Below, piece after piece: positions 7,203-13,434 of a stretch of DNA of 14,201 nt. The position numbers were made by a program, and so were the translations under genes. The stretch spans positions 1 through 14,201 of the forward strand of contig JASEGN010000019.1 of the NCBI GenBank assembly GCA_030018055.1, given 5' to 3'. The notes beneath the pieces are model-generated. The model saw only the letters and a program-made list of their open reading frames with translations, had not been told where the DNA came from and ran no database searches. This stretch comes from Candidatus Aenigmatarchaeota archaeon (GTDB taxonomy: Archaea; Aenigmatarchaeota; Aenigmatarchaeia; CG10238-14; SCSR01). Every line of letters starts with the position of its first letter. The stretch's first letter is position 1.

Positions 7203-7383
7203 ATGATTAAAATCACTGAATTTTGAGAAGAGGTTTAAACTCATAGAGAATGTAGATAAAGACATAGTATCTTGACGGTAATAAAGATAGGCTAAAGGAT
7301 TGGCTTGTTGTAGAGGACAAAAAGAAATGAAAAATAGCGGAAAAATTATAAACACTTAGATAGAATATGCTAAGAAGATTTAG
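7203..7383 (+). pseudogene. Possible decayed small gene
   Basis: From ATG 7203 the frame reads MIKITEF then stops. Moving on one base it reads EKRFKLIENVDKDIVS (7225-7272) and stops. Moving one more base it reads DGNKDRLKDWLVVEDKKK (7274-7327), then TGA where TGG would keep it open, then KIAEK. Joined, these give a plausible charged, helical protein of about 58 residues whose last codons run into the convergent ATP-pyrophosphatase gene. Two frame changes and at least two stops would be needed. The family is not recognised and chance in AT-rich sequence cannot be excluded. Confidence 0.3.
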
Positions 7384-8021
7384 CAGATATCCAGAAACCA
7401 GTAATCATCTCTATTAATTATTTTACTTTCGATTATTTTTATTCTCCTCTTAAAAATAGGCCCATTGATTACTAAGGTGTGGTATTCGCCGTTCTCTCCG
7501 CATATGTCAATATTTCTATTTTTTAAATATGCCATAAAATTCCTGCTTACTTGATGCCCAACCCACTCTTTGTCAATAAACTTGGATTGAGCGCTAACTA
7601 TAACTGCCTCAAAACCAGCGTCAATGAAGTCGGATAAAATCTTTTCTGGGTTTTTACCCCAGAGTGGTTCAACTGCTTCAATTCCTAACTCCCTACAAAC
7701 TCTCTCTGTCCAATCTTTGTGTTCTTGTAAATAAATATCACCAAAAATCATGCCTTTTACACCATCGAAGATTAAACCTTGCATTGCTTCTTTAAACTCC
7801 TGCTCATATCCATTCCAAGTAGTTTCCTTTTGCACCAGAGGTATGCCTATCGCTTCAGCCTGCTGCTGGATTAATTTAGCCTCTGTACCGTGAAAACTTA
7901 CTCTTTTGTATTCTTTAGAAATAAAATTTACAAGATAAGAAACATCATATCCGTTACGTATCGCCTCATAACAGGCAAAACAACTGTCTTTACCACCACT
8001 CCAAGATGCTACGTAGCTCAT
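7380..8021 (-). CDS. DUF71/ATP_bind_4 ATP pyrophosphatase (Dph6-like)
   Basis: The 213-residue protein begins MSYVASWSGGKDS, with the PP-loop SGGKDS (8-13) that binds ATP for adenylation. It also has GDIYLQEHKDW and AVEPLWG in the middle and CGENGEYHTLV near the C-terminus, all hallmarks of the DUF71 family. Dph6 in this family is the ATP-dependent diphthine-ammonia ligase that amidates the modified histidine of elongation factor 2; other members are linked to B12 salvage or unknown amidations, so the exact role is inferred. The upstream MBL hydrolase gene ends 18 bases before, so they are probably cotranscribed. ATG 8021 is preferred; a GTG at 8030 in the same frame, closer to a purine-rich AAAGAGAG, is an alternative adding three residues. 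Confidence 0.85.
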   Translation of the reverse strand: MSYVASWSGGKDSCFACYEAIRNGYDVSYLVNFISKEYKRVSFHGTEAKLIQQQAEAIGIPLVQKETTWNGYEQEFKEAMQGLIFDGVKGMIFGDIYLQEHKDWTERVCRELGIEAVEPLWGKNPEKILSDFIDAGFEAVIVSAQSKFIDKEWVGHQVSRNFMAYLKNRNIDICGENGEYHTLVINGPIFKRRIKIIESKIINRDDYWFLDIC

Positions 8022-8039
8022 AAAATGCACATGCTCTCT

Positions 8040-8723
8040 TTACAATTCTCTAAGGTAGCTAAGGATATATTCCTCTACCCGTTCTTTTGGCTGATAAATA
8101 CTGTAGTGTCCTTCGCAAAGAATATCGGAGTGTAGATCAATAAGTTTTTGTAAAGAGGTTTTTGCCTTTTCAGGGTCTGCTCCTGGTAAATTATAGGGGC
8201 CATGGACATCTTGGCCAAATAGCACTCTCTTGCCACTGATATCAAGATAACAAGCTATGCTACCAGGTGTATGACCTGGGATATGCAGAAGTTTAAATTC
8301 GTATTTTCCAATTTGTAAGCTCTCCTCATCCTTACTTAATTTAATATCAACCTGGCATGGTTCGTAAATTACCCCATATAATTCAGCTCCAACCTTTTCA
8401 CCACTCTCGATTTTCTCTACATCTAGTTGATGAGCTAATATCTTTGAGTTAAATTTCTCTTTCAATTTAGCCAAAGAACCAATGTGGTCAATGTGAGCAT
8501 GGGTTACAATAATCATGCTAAGTTTTTCTGGTTCAAGCCCCAAGCCCCTAATATTTTCTACTAGTTTATCAAAGCTCTCACCAGTACCAGAGTCAATTAA
8601 AACCAATTCAGGCTCAGCATTAACAAGATAAATAGAGCAATCATCAAAGCTAGAAATTCCTGCCCCACCGATTTGATAAACATCTTCCCAAACTTTAATC
8701 GGTTCTTTTGTTATGTTCTTCAC
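8040..8723 (-). CDS. Glyoxalase II-type MBL-fold hydrolase
   Basis: The 227-residue protein carries a full MBL metal set: THAHIDH (74-80), HIPGHTPGS (147-155, ligand His151), FGQDVHG (169-175, bridging Asp172) and EGH (204-206). The HIPGHTPGS and FGQD spacing fits the glyoxalase II/RNase J-unlike small thioesterase branch. It likely hydrolyses a thioester, lactone or phosphoester; the substrate is not visible. No signal peptide is seen, so it is cytoplasmic. The only suitable start is GTG 8723, placed after CACAAG, with AT-rich boxes 12-30 bases upstream. It leads the operon with the DUF71 ATP pyrophosphatase. In some genomes MBL hydrolases act with ATP-dependent ligases, but a joint pathway here is inference. 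Confidence 0.85.
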   Translation of the reverse strand: MKNITKEPIKVWEDVYQIGGAGISSFDDCSIYLVNAEPELVLIDSGTGESFDKLVENIRGLGLEPEKLSMIIVTHAHIDHIGSLAKLKEKFNSKILAHQLDVEKIESGEKVGAELYGVIYEPCQVDIKLSKDEESLQIGKYEFKLLHIPGHTPGSIACYLDISGKRVLFGQDVHGPYNLPGADPEKAKTSLQKLIDLHSDILCEGHYSIYQPKERVEEYILSYLREL

Positions 8724-8780
8724 CTTGTGTGAATTTTAAATGATCTTTTGAATAATTGTTACTTTTTTTCAAAATTAATC

Positions 8781-9146
8781 CTAGCTACCTTTTTGATGAG
8801 TGGAAAAGCCATAGAGTTGCCTTCTTTCAAAAATTGAAATATACCTAGGGAGTATTCTCTCCTTTATTACAACTGCTGGAAATCTACCTAGCTCAGTTTT
8901 TTCCCAAGCTTCAATACCCTCTGGTAGCTCTACCTTAAGTGTAATTTCACCATATTTTGCAGCATAATCTGGGTCAGGAGTCAAAAAAGTATGTGGTTCT
9001 CTGTAAAAAGGGTCAACTACCTTTGGATAAGGCTGGAGGATTAGACCTTCCTTTAGAATCTGCTCAGCCTTTTCTCTTATTGTGCCATGGTACAATATCC
9101 TATTGTTTGACCTTAGTTCTTGGTTCTGCATTTTAGTTTCCCACAT
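8781..9146 (-). CDS. Small ADP-ribosyltransferase-like (ART-fold) protein
   Basis: The 121-residue protein contains RILYHGTIREKAEQILKEGL (from about residue 15) and then PHTFLTPDPDYAAKYGEITL and a basic end with LPRYISIF. The pattern YHGT-helix-ILKEGL, then a T/S-containing strand and helix, is that of ART-type folds such as RNA 2'-phosphotransferase (KptA) and small ADP-ribosyltransferases, with the His of YHGT as the NAD-binding His. It is shorter than KptA and lacks its N-terminal winged helix, so it may be a stand-alone NAD-using enzyme. Whether it modifies RNA, protein or DNA is unknown. ATG 9146 is chosen because a BRE/TATA pair lies about 25 bases upstream; an in-frame TTG at 9194 would overlap that promoter. 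No antitoxin-like partner is adjacent. Confidence 0.65.
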   Translation of the reverse strand: MWETKMQNQELRSNNRILYHGTIREKAEQILKEGLILQPYPKVVDPFYREPHTFLTPDPDYAAKYGEITLKVELPEGIEAWEKTELGRFPAVVIKERILPRYISIFERRQLYGFSTHQKGS

Positions 9147-9166
9147 GGTAGTATATCTACTTTCAT

Positions 9167-9180
9167 GTTTAAAACTTTCG
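9167..9180 (-). promoter_or_regulatory. BRE/TATA promoter of the ART-like gene
   Basis: Minus strand reads CGAAAG (9180-9175) followed directly by TTTTAAAC (9174-9167), centred about 25 bases before ATG 9146. The same CGAAAG block precedes the TATA box at 13386-13394, so it is probably the BRE form used by this organism. Confidence 0.55.
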
Positions 9181-9276
9181 GTTTTTTGCAGCAAAGAGGA
9201 GGAATTAGTCAGTCCTGTAGTTCAAAACAGTAGCGACAGCTATCCATACTTCAACCTCAAATTTACTAAAAAACAG

Positions 9277-10269
9277 TTATTTAACATTAAGATTGTTAAG
9301 CATTCCTGAATATTTACCCCATTCAATCAAAGTGTGGGGGTTATTTCCACGAAGATAGGCTGATGCTTGTAGCGCAGCTTTACAACCTTCGCCAACTGCA
9401 ACAGTTATCTGTTTAAAAGGAACAGAGGTTACATCTCCAGCAGCAAATACACCAGGCCTAATTTTATCCGAATTGGGGTAGAAGGTTTCACATCTCCAAT
9501 TCACGACAATCTGTCCATACTCATCAAGTTTCACAAAATCCTTGATCCAATCTGTCTTAGTCTCATACCCAATTTCAATAAAAACACCTTCAATCTCTAG
9601 CTCTTTTTTTTCTCCAGTTTTTGTATTTTCGACAACAGCAGTCTTTAAAATTTCATCTCCATTAAATTTTTTCACAACAGAATTTAATACAAACTTAATA
9701 TTTTCCTTTCTCTTAACCCTCTCTACCAAGTCTTCAAATCCTCTAAATTTCTCCCTCCTATGAACCAAGTAAACTTTCTTTGCGATTCTACTCCCATCAA
9801 GAGCAGCTTCTAAAGCAGAATTTCCACCACCAACGACAGCTATAACTTTATTCTTAAATAGTGGTAGGTCACAAGTTGCACAGTAAGAAATTCCCTTTCC
9901 TGTAAGCCTTTCTTCACCAGGAACATTTAAGCTGCGTGGAATTTTGCCAAAGGCAAGAATTACCGCCTTTCCCTCAAATTCCTTATCATTGGCCTTAACG
10001 AGAAAAATTCCATCCTTTTCTTTTATTTTTTTCACTTCGCTATAGATTATCTCAACACCAAATTTTCTAGCCTGTTTTTCACATCTTTTGATCAGTTTAA
10101 TTCCTTTAATATTTTTAAAACCAGGATAGTTCTCTATAGATGTCGCCAATATGGCTTGTCCACCTAGATTTTTACTTAAGATTAAGGGATTTAACTTCCT
10201 TCTGGCTACATAAATTCCAGCTGTAAGGCCTGCTGGACCTGCACCAACGATTATGACATCATACTGCAT
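9277..10269 (-). CDS. trxB: Thioredoxin reductase
   Basis: This 330-residue flavoprotein has the FAD Rossmann motif VGAGPAG (8-14), the redox-active CATC (Cys130, Cys133) in YCATCDLP, the second nucleotide motif VVGGGNSALEAA (145-156), HRREKFR (170-176), whose arginines fit NADPH use, and the late FAD motif FAAGDVTS. It reduces thioredoxin or a glutaredoxin-like protein, supplying cytoplasmic thiol reducing power. A C-terminal tail of about 25 residues after the usual end is slightly long. The gene is monocistronic and divergent from the endonuclease IV-like gene. ATG 10269 has both a GGTGG ribosome site four bases upstream and a TATA-like box at 10288-10300, about 26 bases upstream. Other pyridine-nucleotide oxidoreductases of this fold lack CxxC, so the call is firm. 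Confidence 0.92.
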   Translation of the reverse strand: MQYDVIIVGAGPAGLTAGIYVARRKLNPLILSKNLGGQAILATSIENYPGFKNIKGIKLIKRCEKQARKFGVEIIYSEVKKIKEKDGIFLVKANDKEFEGKAVILAFGKIPRSLNVPGEERLTGKGISYCATCDLPLFKNKVIAVVGGGNSALEAALDGSRIAKKVYLVHRREKFRGFEDLVERVKRKENIKFVLNSVVKKFNGDEILKTAVVENTKTGEKKELEIEGVFIEIGYETKTDWIKDFVKLDEYGQIVVNWRCETFYPNSDKIRPGVFAAGDVTSVPFKQITVAVGEGCKAALQASAYLRGNNPHTLIEWGKYSGMLNNLNVK

Positions 10270-10287
10270 TTAGCCACCGGCGCAATT

Positions 10288-10300
10288 CACTTATAATTAA
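10288..10300 (-). promoter_or_regulatory. TATA-like box of the thioredoxin reductase gene
   Basis: Minus strand TTAATTATAAGTG is centred about 26 bases before ATG 10269, giving a very short or absent leader, although a GGTGG also lies before the start codon. Confidence 0.4.
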
Positions 10301-10308
10301 TTATTAAC

Positions 10309-10342
10309 AAAGACATTTAAAATGAATTTCAAGATTGTCTTT
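10309..10342. repeat. Inverted repeat AAAGACA/TGTCTTT in a divergent promoter spacer
   Basis: AAAGACA (10309-10315) and TGTCTTT (10336-10342) are perfect inverted copies separated by 20 bases, followed on the plus strand by ATTTTTTAG. It could be a regulator site or a weak hairpin; its position between two divergent genes favours a regulatory role, but chance is possible. Confidence 0.3.
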
Positions 10343-10355
10343 ATTTTTTAGATTT

Positions 10356-10369
10356 AAAGTTTAAACTTT
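10356..10369. promoter_or_regulatory. Perfect 14-base palindrome, possible operator
   Basis: AAAGTTTAAACTTT is its own reverse complement and lies in the 142-base spacer between thioredoxin reductase and the endonuclease IV-like gene, 43 bases before ATG 10412. A dimeric regulator binding here could affect the rightward promoter. AT-rich sequence makes short palindromes fairly common, so this is only suggestive. Confidence 0.35.
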
Positions 10370-10411
10370 TAGACTTTCAAGAGAAAGTAATTTTAATTAT
10401 TTTTAATTCTA

Positions 10412-11257
10412 ATGAAATTTATGACAAAAATATGGTTAGGCCCAGCTGGTATACCTCTTACAGCTAAGGATAGAACAACAATTGGTGGTTTAAAAAGAGT
10501 AGCAGAGCTAAAGCTAAATGCCCTTGAAATTGAGTTTGTTAGAAAGGTGTACCTTGATAAAAAGTCTGCAGAAGAAGTTGGGAAAATTGCTAAAGAGCTA
10601 GGAATAAAACTCTCTACACATGCTCCATATTTTCTCAATATTTGCTCTGGAAAAAAACAAACAGTCGAGGCGACAAAGAGATTTATCTTAGATTCTATGG
10701 ATAGAGCACAAGCAATGGGAGCGGATGTTGTCGTTGCACATATTGCTTATTATTCTGGTTTAGAGAAGAAAAAAGCATTTGAAGTTGTGAAAAGAGAAGT
10801 TGAGAATATTTTAGATGAAGCAAGAACTCATGGAATAGAAAATGTTTTTCTTGGACTTGAAACAACTGGCAAAGTTAGTCAATTCGGAACTGTAGAAGAG
10901 ATTGTTAATCTTTGTAAGAAAGTGAAAGGTTGTACCATAGTTTTGGATCCGGCACATATCTATGCTAGGAATGCTGGTAAAATAGATTATGGAGAAATGC
11001 TCGATAAAGTTGAGCAGCTAAAATTAAAACATTTGCACATGCACTTCTCAGGAATAAAATGGAATCCTGTTAAAGCTACTGGTTTTGGGAATGAAAGAGA
11101 ACATATGCCAATAAACAATTCTCCACCATTTGAGCCTTTGGCAAAAGAGATATTAAAAAGAAAGTTAAATGTGACGATAATAAGTGAAAGTCCTGTTCTT
11201 GAGAAAGATGCACTTAAGATGAAAACTATTTTTGAAAAGCTGGGATATAAATTTTAA
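10412..11257 (+). CDS. Endonuclease IV-like (Nfo/AP endonuclease family 2) TIM-barrel protein
   Basis: The 281-residue protein shows the series of metal ligands of AP endonuclease family 2 on a TIM barrel: THAPY (His70), VVAHIAY (His110), GLET (Glu150), LDPAH (Asp179, His182), LHMHFSG (His209/His211), EREHMPI (His231) and SESP (Glu259). The Asp of the third zinc site is not obvious, as the position reads NEREH. Endonuclease IV cuts DNA 5' to abasic sites in base-excision repair; some archaeal paralogues of this size may be sugar isomerase-like instead. The DNA-repair genes downstream support repair. ATG 10412 is given; ATG 10421 (MTKIWLGPAG) fits the upstream AAAGTAATTTTAATTATT box better. 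It converges with the next gene, leaving three bases between stops. Confidence 0.85.
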   Translation: MKFMTKIWLGPAGIPLTAKDRTTIGGLKRVAELKLNALEIEFVRKVYLDKKSAEEVGKIAKELGIKLSTHAPYFLNICSGKKQTVEATKRFILDSMDRAQAMGADVVVAHIAYYSGLEKKKAFEVVKREVENILDEARTHGIENVFLGLETTGKVSQFGTVEEIVNLCKKVKGCTIVLDPAHIYARNAGKIDYGEMLDKVEQLKLKHLHMHFSGIKWNPVKATGFGNEREHMPINNSPPFEPLAKEILKRKLNVTIISESPVLEKDALKMKTIFEKLGYKF

Positions 11258-11260
11258 TTT

Positions 11261-12130
11261 TTAGAGGTTAATTGTAATTAAATGTGAACCATCACAGCTC
11301 TTTGGGGTATTTAACTCAATAAACCCTTCTCTACAGCAAGCAAATGTTAAGCCGAACTTATCACAGCTTTCTTTTACCTTTTTCATAAGTTTAAATCTAA
11401 TGCTGGTGGGTAAGTAATAGGAGTTCGAAATTTTTTCCCCTTGTCTAAAATATAAATCTTTAAGCTTTTCCATTACTTCCGGGAAAACTTTATACATCCT
11501 ATTCCAGCTATCAAATCTAGCTTTATAAGTACTAGAAACAATGTGCTTTACTCCTATTTCGGCTACACTTTTTAGCAAGTCACCAATCTCGCTATCATTT
11601 ATTCCAGGAATTATCGGGTCTATCCTCATAGCTACTTGAATATTATGTTTAATTAAATTTTCCATGGCAGCCAGTCTTTTTTGTGGTAGTGGTGCATTTG
11701 GTTCAAGCTTTTTCGCTGCATCTTCATCTAAAGTTGTTAAAGAAAAACTAACGCATACCTTTGCTTTGGATAGAACATCTTTATCCCTTTCAACCAAGTT
11801 AGACTTAGTTATTAAAAGAAACTTGCAATTGTTAGCTACTAGTAATTTTAAACAATCTCTCGTAAGCCTAAGCTTATGTTCTAAGGGAGGGTAAGGGTCT
11901 GAGCTATTTGCTATTGAAACATAAATTCTTTTATCAATTTTCTTTAAATCGCTTGCTAATCTCTTTAACAAATCTTTTTTTGGCTTACATGTGAAAAAAT
12001 TTGGAATGTAGCTTGAAGCGTAACAATACAAGCAACCATGAGAGCAACCTGTATAAGGTGAGAACGAGTATTTTGTTGGACAAGTACAGAACTTGCTTTT
12101 CCAAGGATCAAATAAATTTATTACTTGCAT
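11261..12130 (-). CDS. SPL-family radical SAM protein
   Basis: The 289-residue protein has the radical SAM cluster motif CSHGCLYC (Cys29, Cys33, Cys36, CxxxCxxC) followed by YA, preceded by FSPYTG, as in the spore photoproduct lyase-like family. Later motifs are SDPYPP, LLITKSNL, SLTTLDE, RIDPIIPGIND and a C-terminal CCREGF...CDGSHL segment rich in Cys. It binds a [4Fe-4S] cluster and makes the deoxyadenosyl radical. True SPL repairs thymine photoproducts, but most archaeal members of this group have no assigned substrate, so DNA repair is only inferred, aided by the endonuclease III-like neighbour. Extra cysteines at 15 and 17 and at the C-terminus could hold a second cluster. ATG 12130 starts nine bases from the divergent ATG 12140. 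Confidence 0.85.
   Translation of the reverse strand: MQVINLFDPWKSKFCTCPTKYSFSPYTGCSHGCLYCYASSYIPNFFTCKPKKDLLKRLASDLKKIDKRIYVSIANSSDPYPPLEHKLRLTRDCLKLLVANNCKFLLITKSNLVERDKDVLSKAKVCVSFSLTTLDEDAAKKLEPNAPLPQKRLAAMENLIKHNIQVAMRIDPIIPGINDSEIGDLLKSVAEIGVKHIVSSTYKARFDSWNRMYKVFPEVMEKLKDLYFRQGEKISNSYYLPTSIRFKLMKKVKESCDKFGLTFACCREGFIELNTPKSCDGSHLITINL
12111..12123 (+). promoter_or_regulatory. TATA-like box for the endonuclease III-like gene, inside the radical SAM gene
   Basis: AATAAATTTATTA is centred about 23 bases before ATG 12140 and lies in the first codons of the divergent radical SAM gene. On the other strand, AGCTTTAATTT at about 12150-12160 sits 20-30 bases before ATG 12130, inside the endonuclease gene. 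Both genes are thus likely leaderless with interlocked promoters. Confidence 0.4.
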
Positions 12131-12139
12131 AATACTAGT

Positions 12140-12823
12140 ATGAAAGAAAAAATTAAAGCTTTGCTACAGCTGTTTCCTCAAAGTTATTCTGAGGAACTTG
12201 GAATAGATTTAAAATTTAAAGGACCTTCAGAGATTTTTAAATGGTTTTTAGCTTCAATTTTGTTTGCACATAGAATTCCAGAAAATATAGCAAAAAGTAC
12301 TTTTAAAGAATTTGAGAAAGAAGGAGTAATTACTCCAGAAAAAATTCTGAGTACAGGTTGGGAAGGACTTGTATCAATATTAGATGCTGGGAAATATGTA
12401 CGTTATGACTTCAGTACAGCTTCTACGCTACTCGATATTATGAAAAAATTAAAAGAGAAATACGGCTCCTTAGATAACTTATCTAGGCAAGCTAAAAATC
12501 AAAAAGAGTTGGAAGAAAAGCTCCAAGAATTCAAAAGAGTTGGCCCAACAACTGTAAACATTTTTCTCAGAGAATTGCGTGATATTTGGGATGTTGACCC
12601 ACTACCTTCAAAATTCACAATAGTTGCTGGTAGCAATTTAGGTTTGGTTAAATCTAAATCTCCAACTAAAGTCTTAGAAGAATTAAAAGAAATTTGGGAG
12701 AAAAATAAAATTAAAAACAAGACCTTCGTAAATTTTGAAACAGCTTTACTTAGGTTAGGGAAAAATTATTGCTTGAAAAATAAATGTAAGATTTGTAATT
12801 TAAAACAATTTTGCAAAAAATAA
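12140..12823 (+). CDS. Endonuclease III-like HhH-GPD protein with Fe-S cluster
   Basis: The 227-residue protein matches the endonuclease III superfamily: an N-terminal helical part (LASILFAHRI), a helix-hairpin-helix FKRVGPTTVNIFLREL (131-146), Asp151/Asp153 in WDVDPLP at the place of the catalytic Asp, and a C-terminal cysteine set Cys211, Cys216, Cys219, Cys225 for a [4Fe-4S] cluster. Spacing is C-x4-C-x2-C-x5-C, against C-x6-C-x2-C-x5-C in classic Nth. The position of the Nth catalytic Lys (GxGxKTA) reads VGPTTVN, so bifunctional lyase chemistry is unlikely; a monofunctional glycosylase or a diverged role is inferred. ATG 12140 is used; an upstream in-frame TTG at 12125 overlaps the divergent gene. 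The DUF123 relic begins four bases after its stop, pointing to an old operon. Confidence 0.8.
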   Translation: MKEKIKALLQLFPQSYSEELGIDLKFKGPSEIFKWFLASILFAHRIPENIAKSTFKEFEKEGVITPEKILSTGWEGLVSILDAGKYVRYDFSTASTLLDIMKKLKEKYGSLDNLSRQAKNQKELEEKLQEFKRVGPTTVNIFLRELRDIWDVDPLPSKFTIVAGSNLGLVKSKSPTKVLEELKEIWEKNKIKNKTFVNFETALLRLGKNYCLKNKCKICNLKQFCKK

Positions 12824-12827
12824 TTAG

Positions 12828-13195
12828 ATGAAAGGAATTTATTCATTATTATAAAAGTGAAACAACCGACAAAAATTAGAGTTGGGGCTTGGGTGATATA
12901 AAATTTCGTAAGGGTTTCTATATTTATACTGGCTCTTAATAACCTACAAACAAGAATTGCGAGACATTTGAAAAGAAAAAAGAGATTAAGATAGGATGTA
13001 GACTATCTTCTAGCCTCACCTAAGGTTGAAATTGAATGGATCGTTACGAAGCTTACCAAGAGAAAGATTGAATGTGTTATTGGCAGGGAAATTCAAAGAT
13101 TCGCCGTGCCAATCAATGGATTTGGCAGTTCTGATTGTAAATGCAGAAGTCATCTTAGCTATTTTAAAAGTTTTGAGAATGTAAGGAAATTTTGA
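12828..13195 (+). pseudogene. DUF123 (GIY-YIG-like) protein, degraded
   Basis: Three frames must be joined to read a DUF123 protein (PF01986). MKGIYSLL (12828-12851) stops at 12852. One frame over is IKVKQPTKIRVG (12851-12886). Another frame gives LGDIKFRKGFYIYTGS (12889-12936). Back in the second frame it reads LNNLQTRIARHLKRKKRLR, an in-frame TAG at 12992-12994 (where Trp is usual), DVDYLLASPKVEIE and finally PINGFGSSDCKCRSHLSYF, the family's hallmark C-terminus. Three frame changes plus one stop rule out a working gene and make sequencing error unlikely. The family adopts a nuclease-like GIY-YIG fold of uncertain role. It follows the endonuclease III-like gene by four bases, so it was probably cotranscribed; decay may be recent because the sequence is still easy to recognise. 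Confidence 0.85.
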
Positions 13196-13252
13196 AACAG
13201 ACTTTTACATTGTAAATTATTTTCTCAAAAAATTTAACAAGAATTATGAATT

Positions 13253-13258
13253 AAAAAA
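13253..13258 (-). terminator. T-run at the end of the candidate RNA
   Basis: On the minus strand six T residues (within CTTCTTAATTTTTTAA) follow the closing stem of the structured RNA by eight bases. Archaeal transcription often ends at such T-runs without a hairpin of its own. Confidence 0.4.
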
Positions 13259-13265
13259 TTAAGAA

Positions 13266-13364
13266 GTGGCTAAGTTCAAGGTTTAATCCTTTGAAATCTT
13301 TTCTTCCCGAAGGAAGTTAAGATTCTGTGTTTCCACTGAATTAAACTTCCTCCTCAGCCACGAT
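13266..13364 (-). ncRNA. Candidate structured noncoding RNA, about 100 bases
   Basis: Read on the minus strand, the ends pair as GUGGCUGAG (13361-13353) with CUUAGCCAC (13274-13266), including one G-U pair that would be an A-C mismatch on the other strand. Inside, AAGUUUAAU (13348-13340) pairs with AUUAAACCUU (13287-13278, one bulge). Two hairpins follow: AUUC-A-GUG-GAAA-CAC-A-GAAU (13341-13322) with a GNRA loop, and AAUCUU-AA-CUUCC-UUCG-GGAAG-AA-AAGAUU (13324-13295) with a cUUCGg loop. The hairpins share a few bases with each other and with the inner stem, so they are partly alternative. A GA-rich internal loop (GAGG/GAA) lies between the outer stems. A strong promoter upstream and T-run downstream fit independent transcription. 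I recognise no family; the GAATC-hairpin-GATTTCAA part resembles IS200/IS605 right-end RNA. Confidence 0.55.
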
Positions 13365-13385
13365 AAAATGAAGTTATTTTTGAGG

Positions 13386-13401
13386 ATTTATAAAGCTTTC
13401 G
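13386..13401 (-). promoter_or_regulatory. BRE/TATA promoter of the candidate RNA
   Basis: Minus strand CGAAAG (13401-13396), one base, then TTTATAAAT (13394-13386) is the closest match to the archaeal promoter consensus in the window. Its centre is about 26 bases before 13364, right where the structured RNA begins; no protein reading frame starts there. Confidence 0.6.
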
Positions 13402-13434
13402 GTTTGTGTTTTAATTTTAATTGCTTTACAACTT

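Noticed and set aside
7173..7355. Hydrophobic 60-residue minus-strand frame
   Set aside because: It is opposite the possible decayed gene, starts with low-complexity residues, has no ribosome site, and overlaps the likely promoter region of the 56-residue gene.
13266..13364. H/ACA guide RNA
   Set aside because: The hairpin with a GA-rich loop suggested it, but no ACA box follows the end stem at the expected distance.
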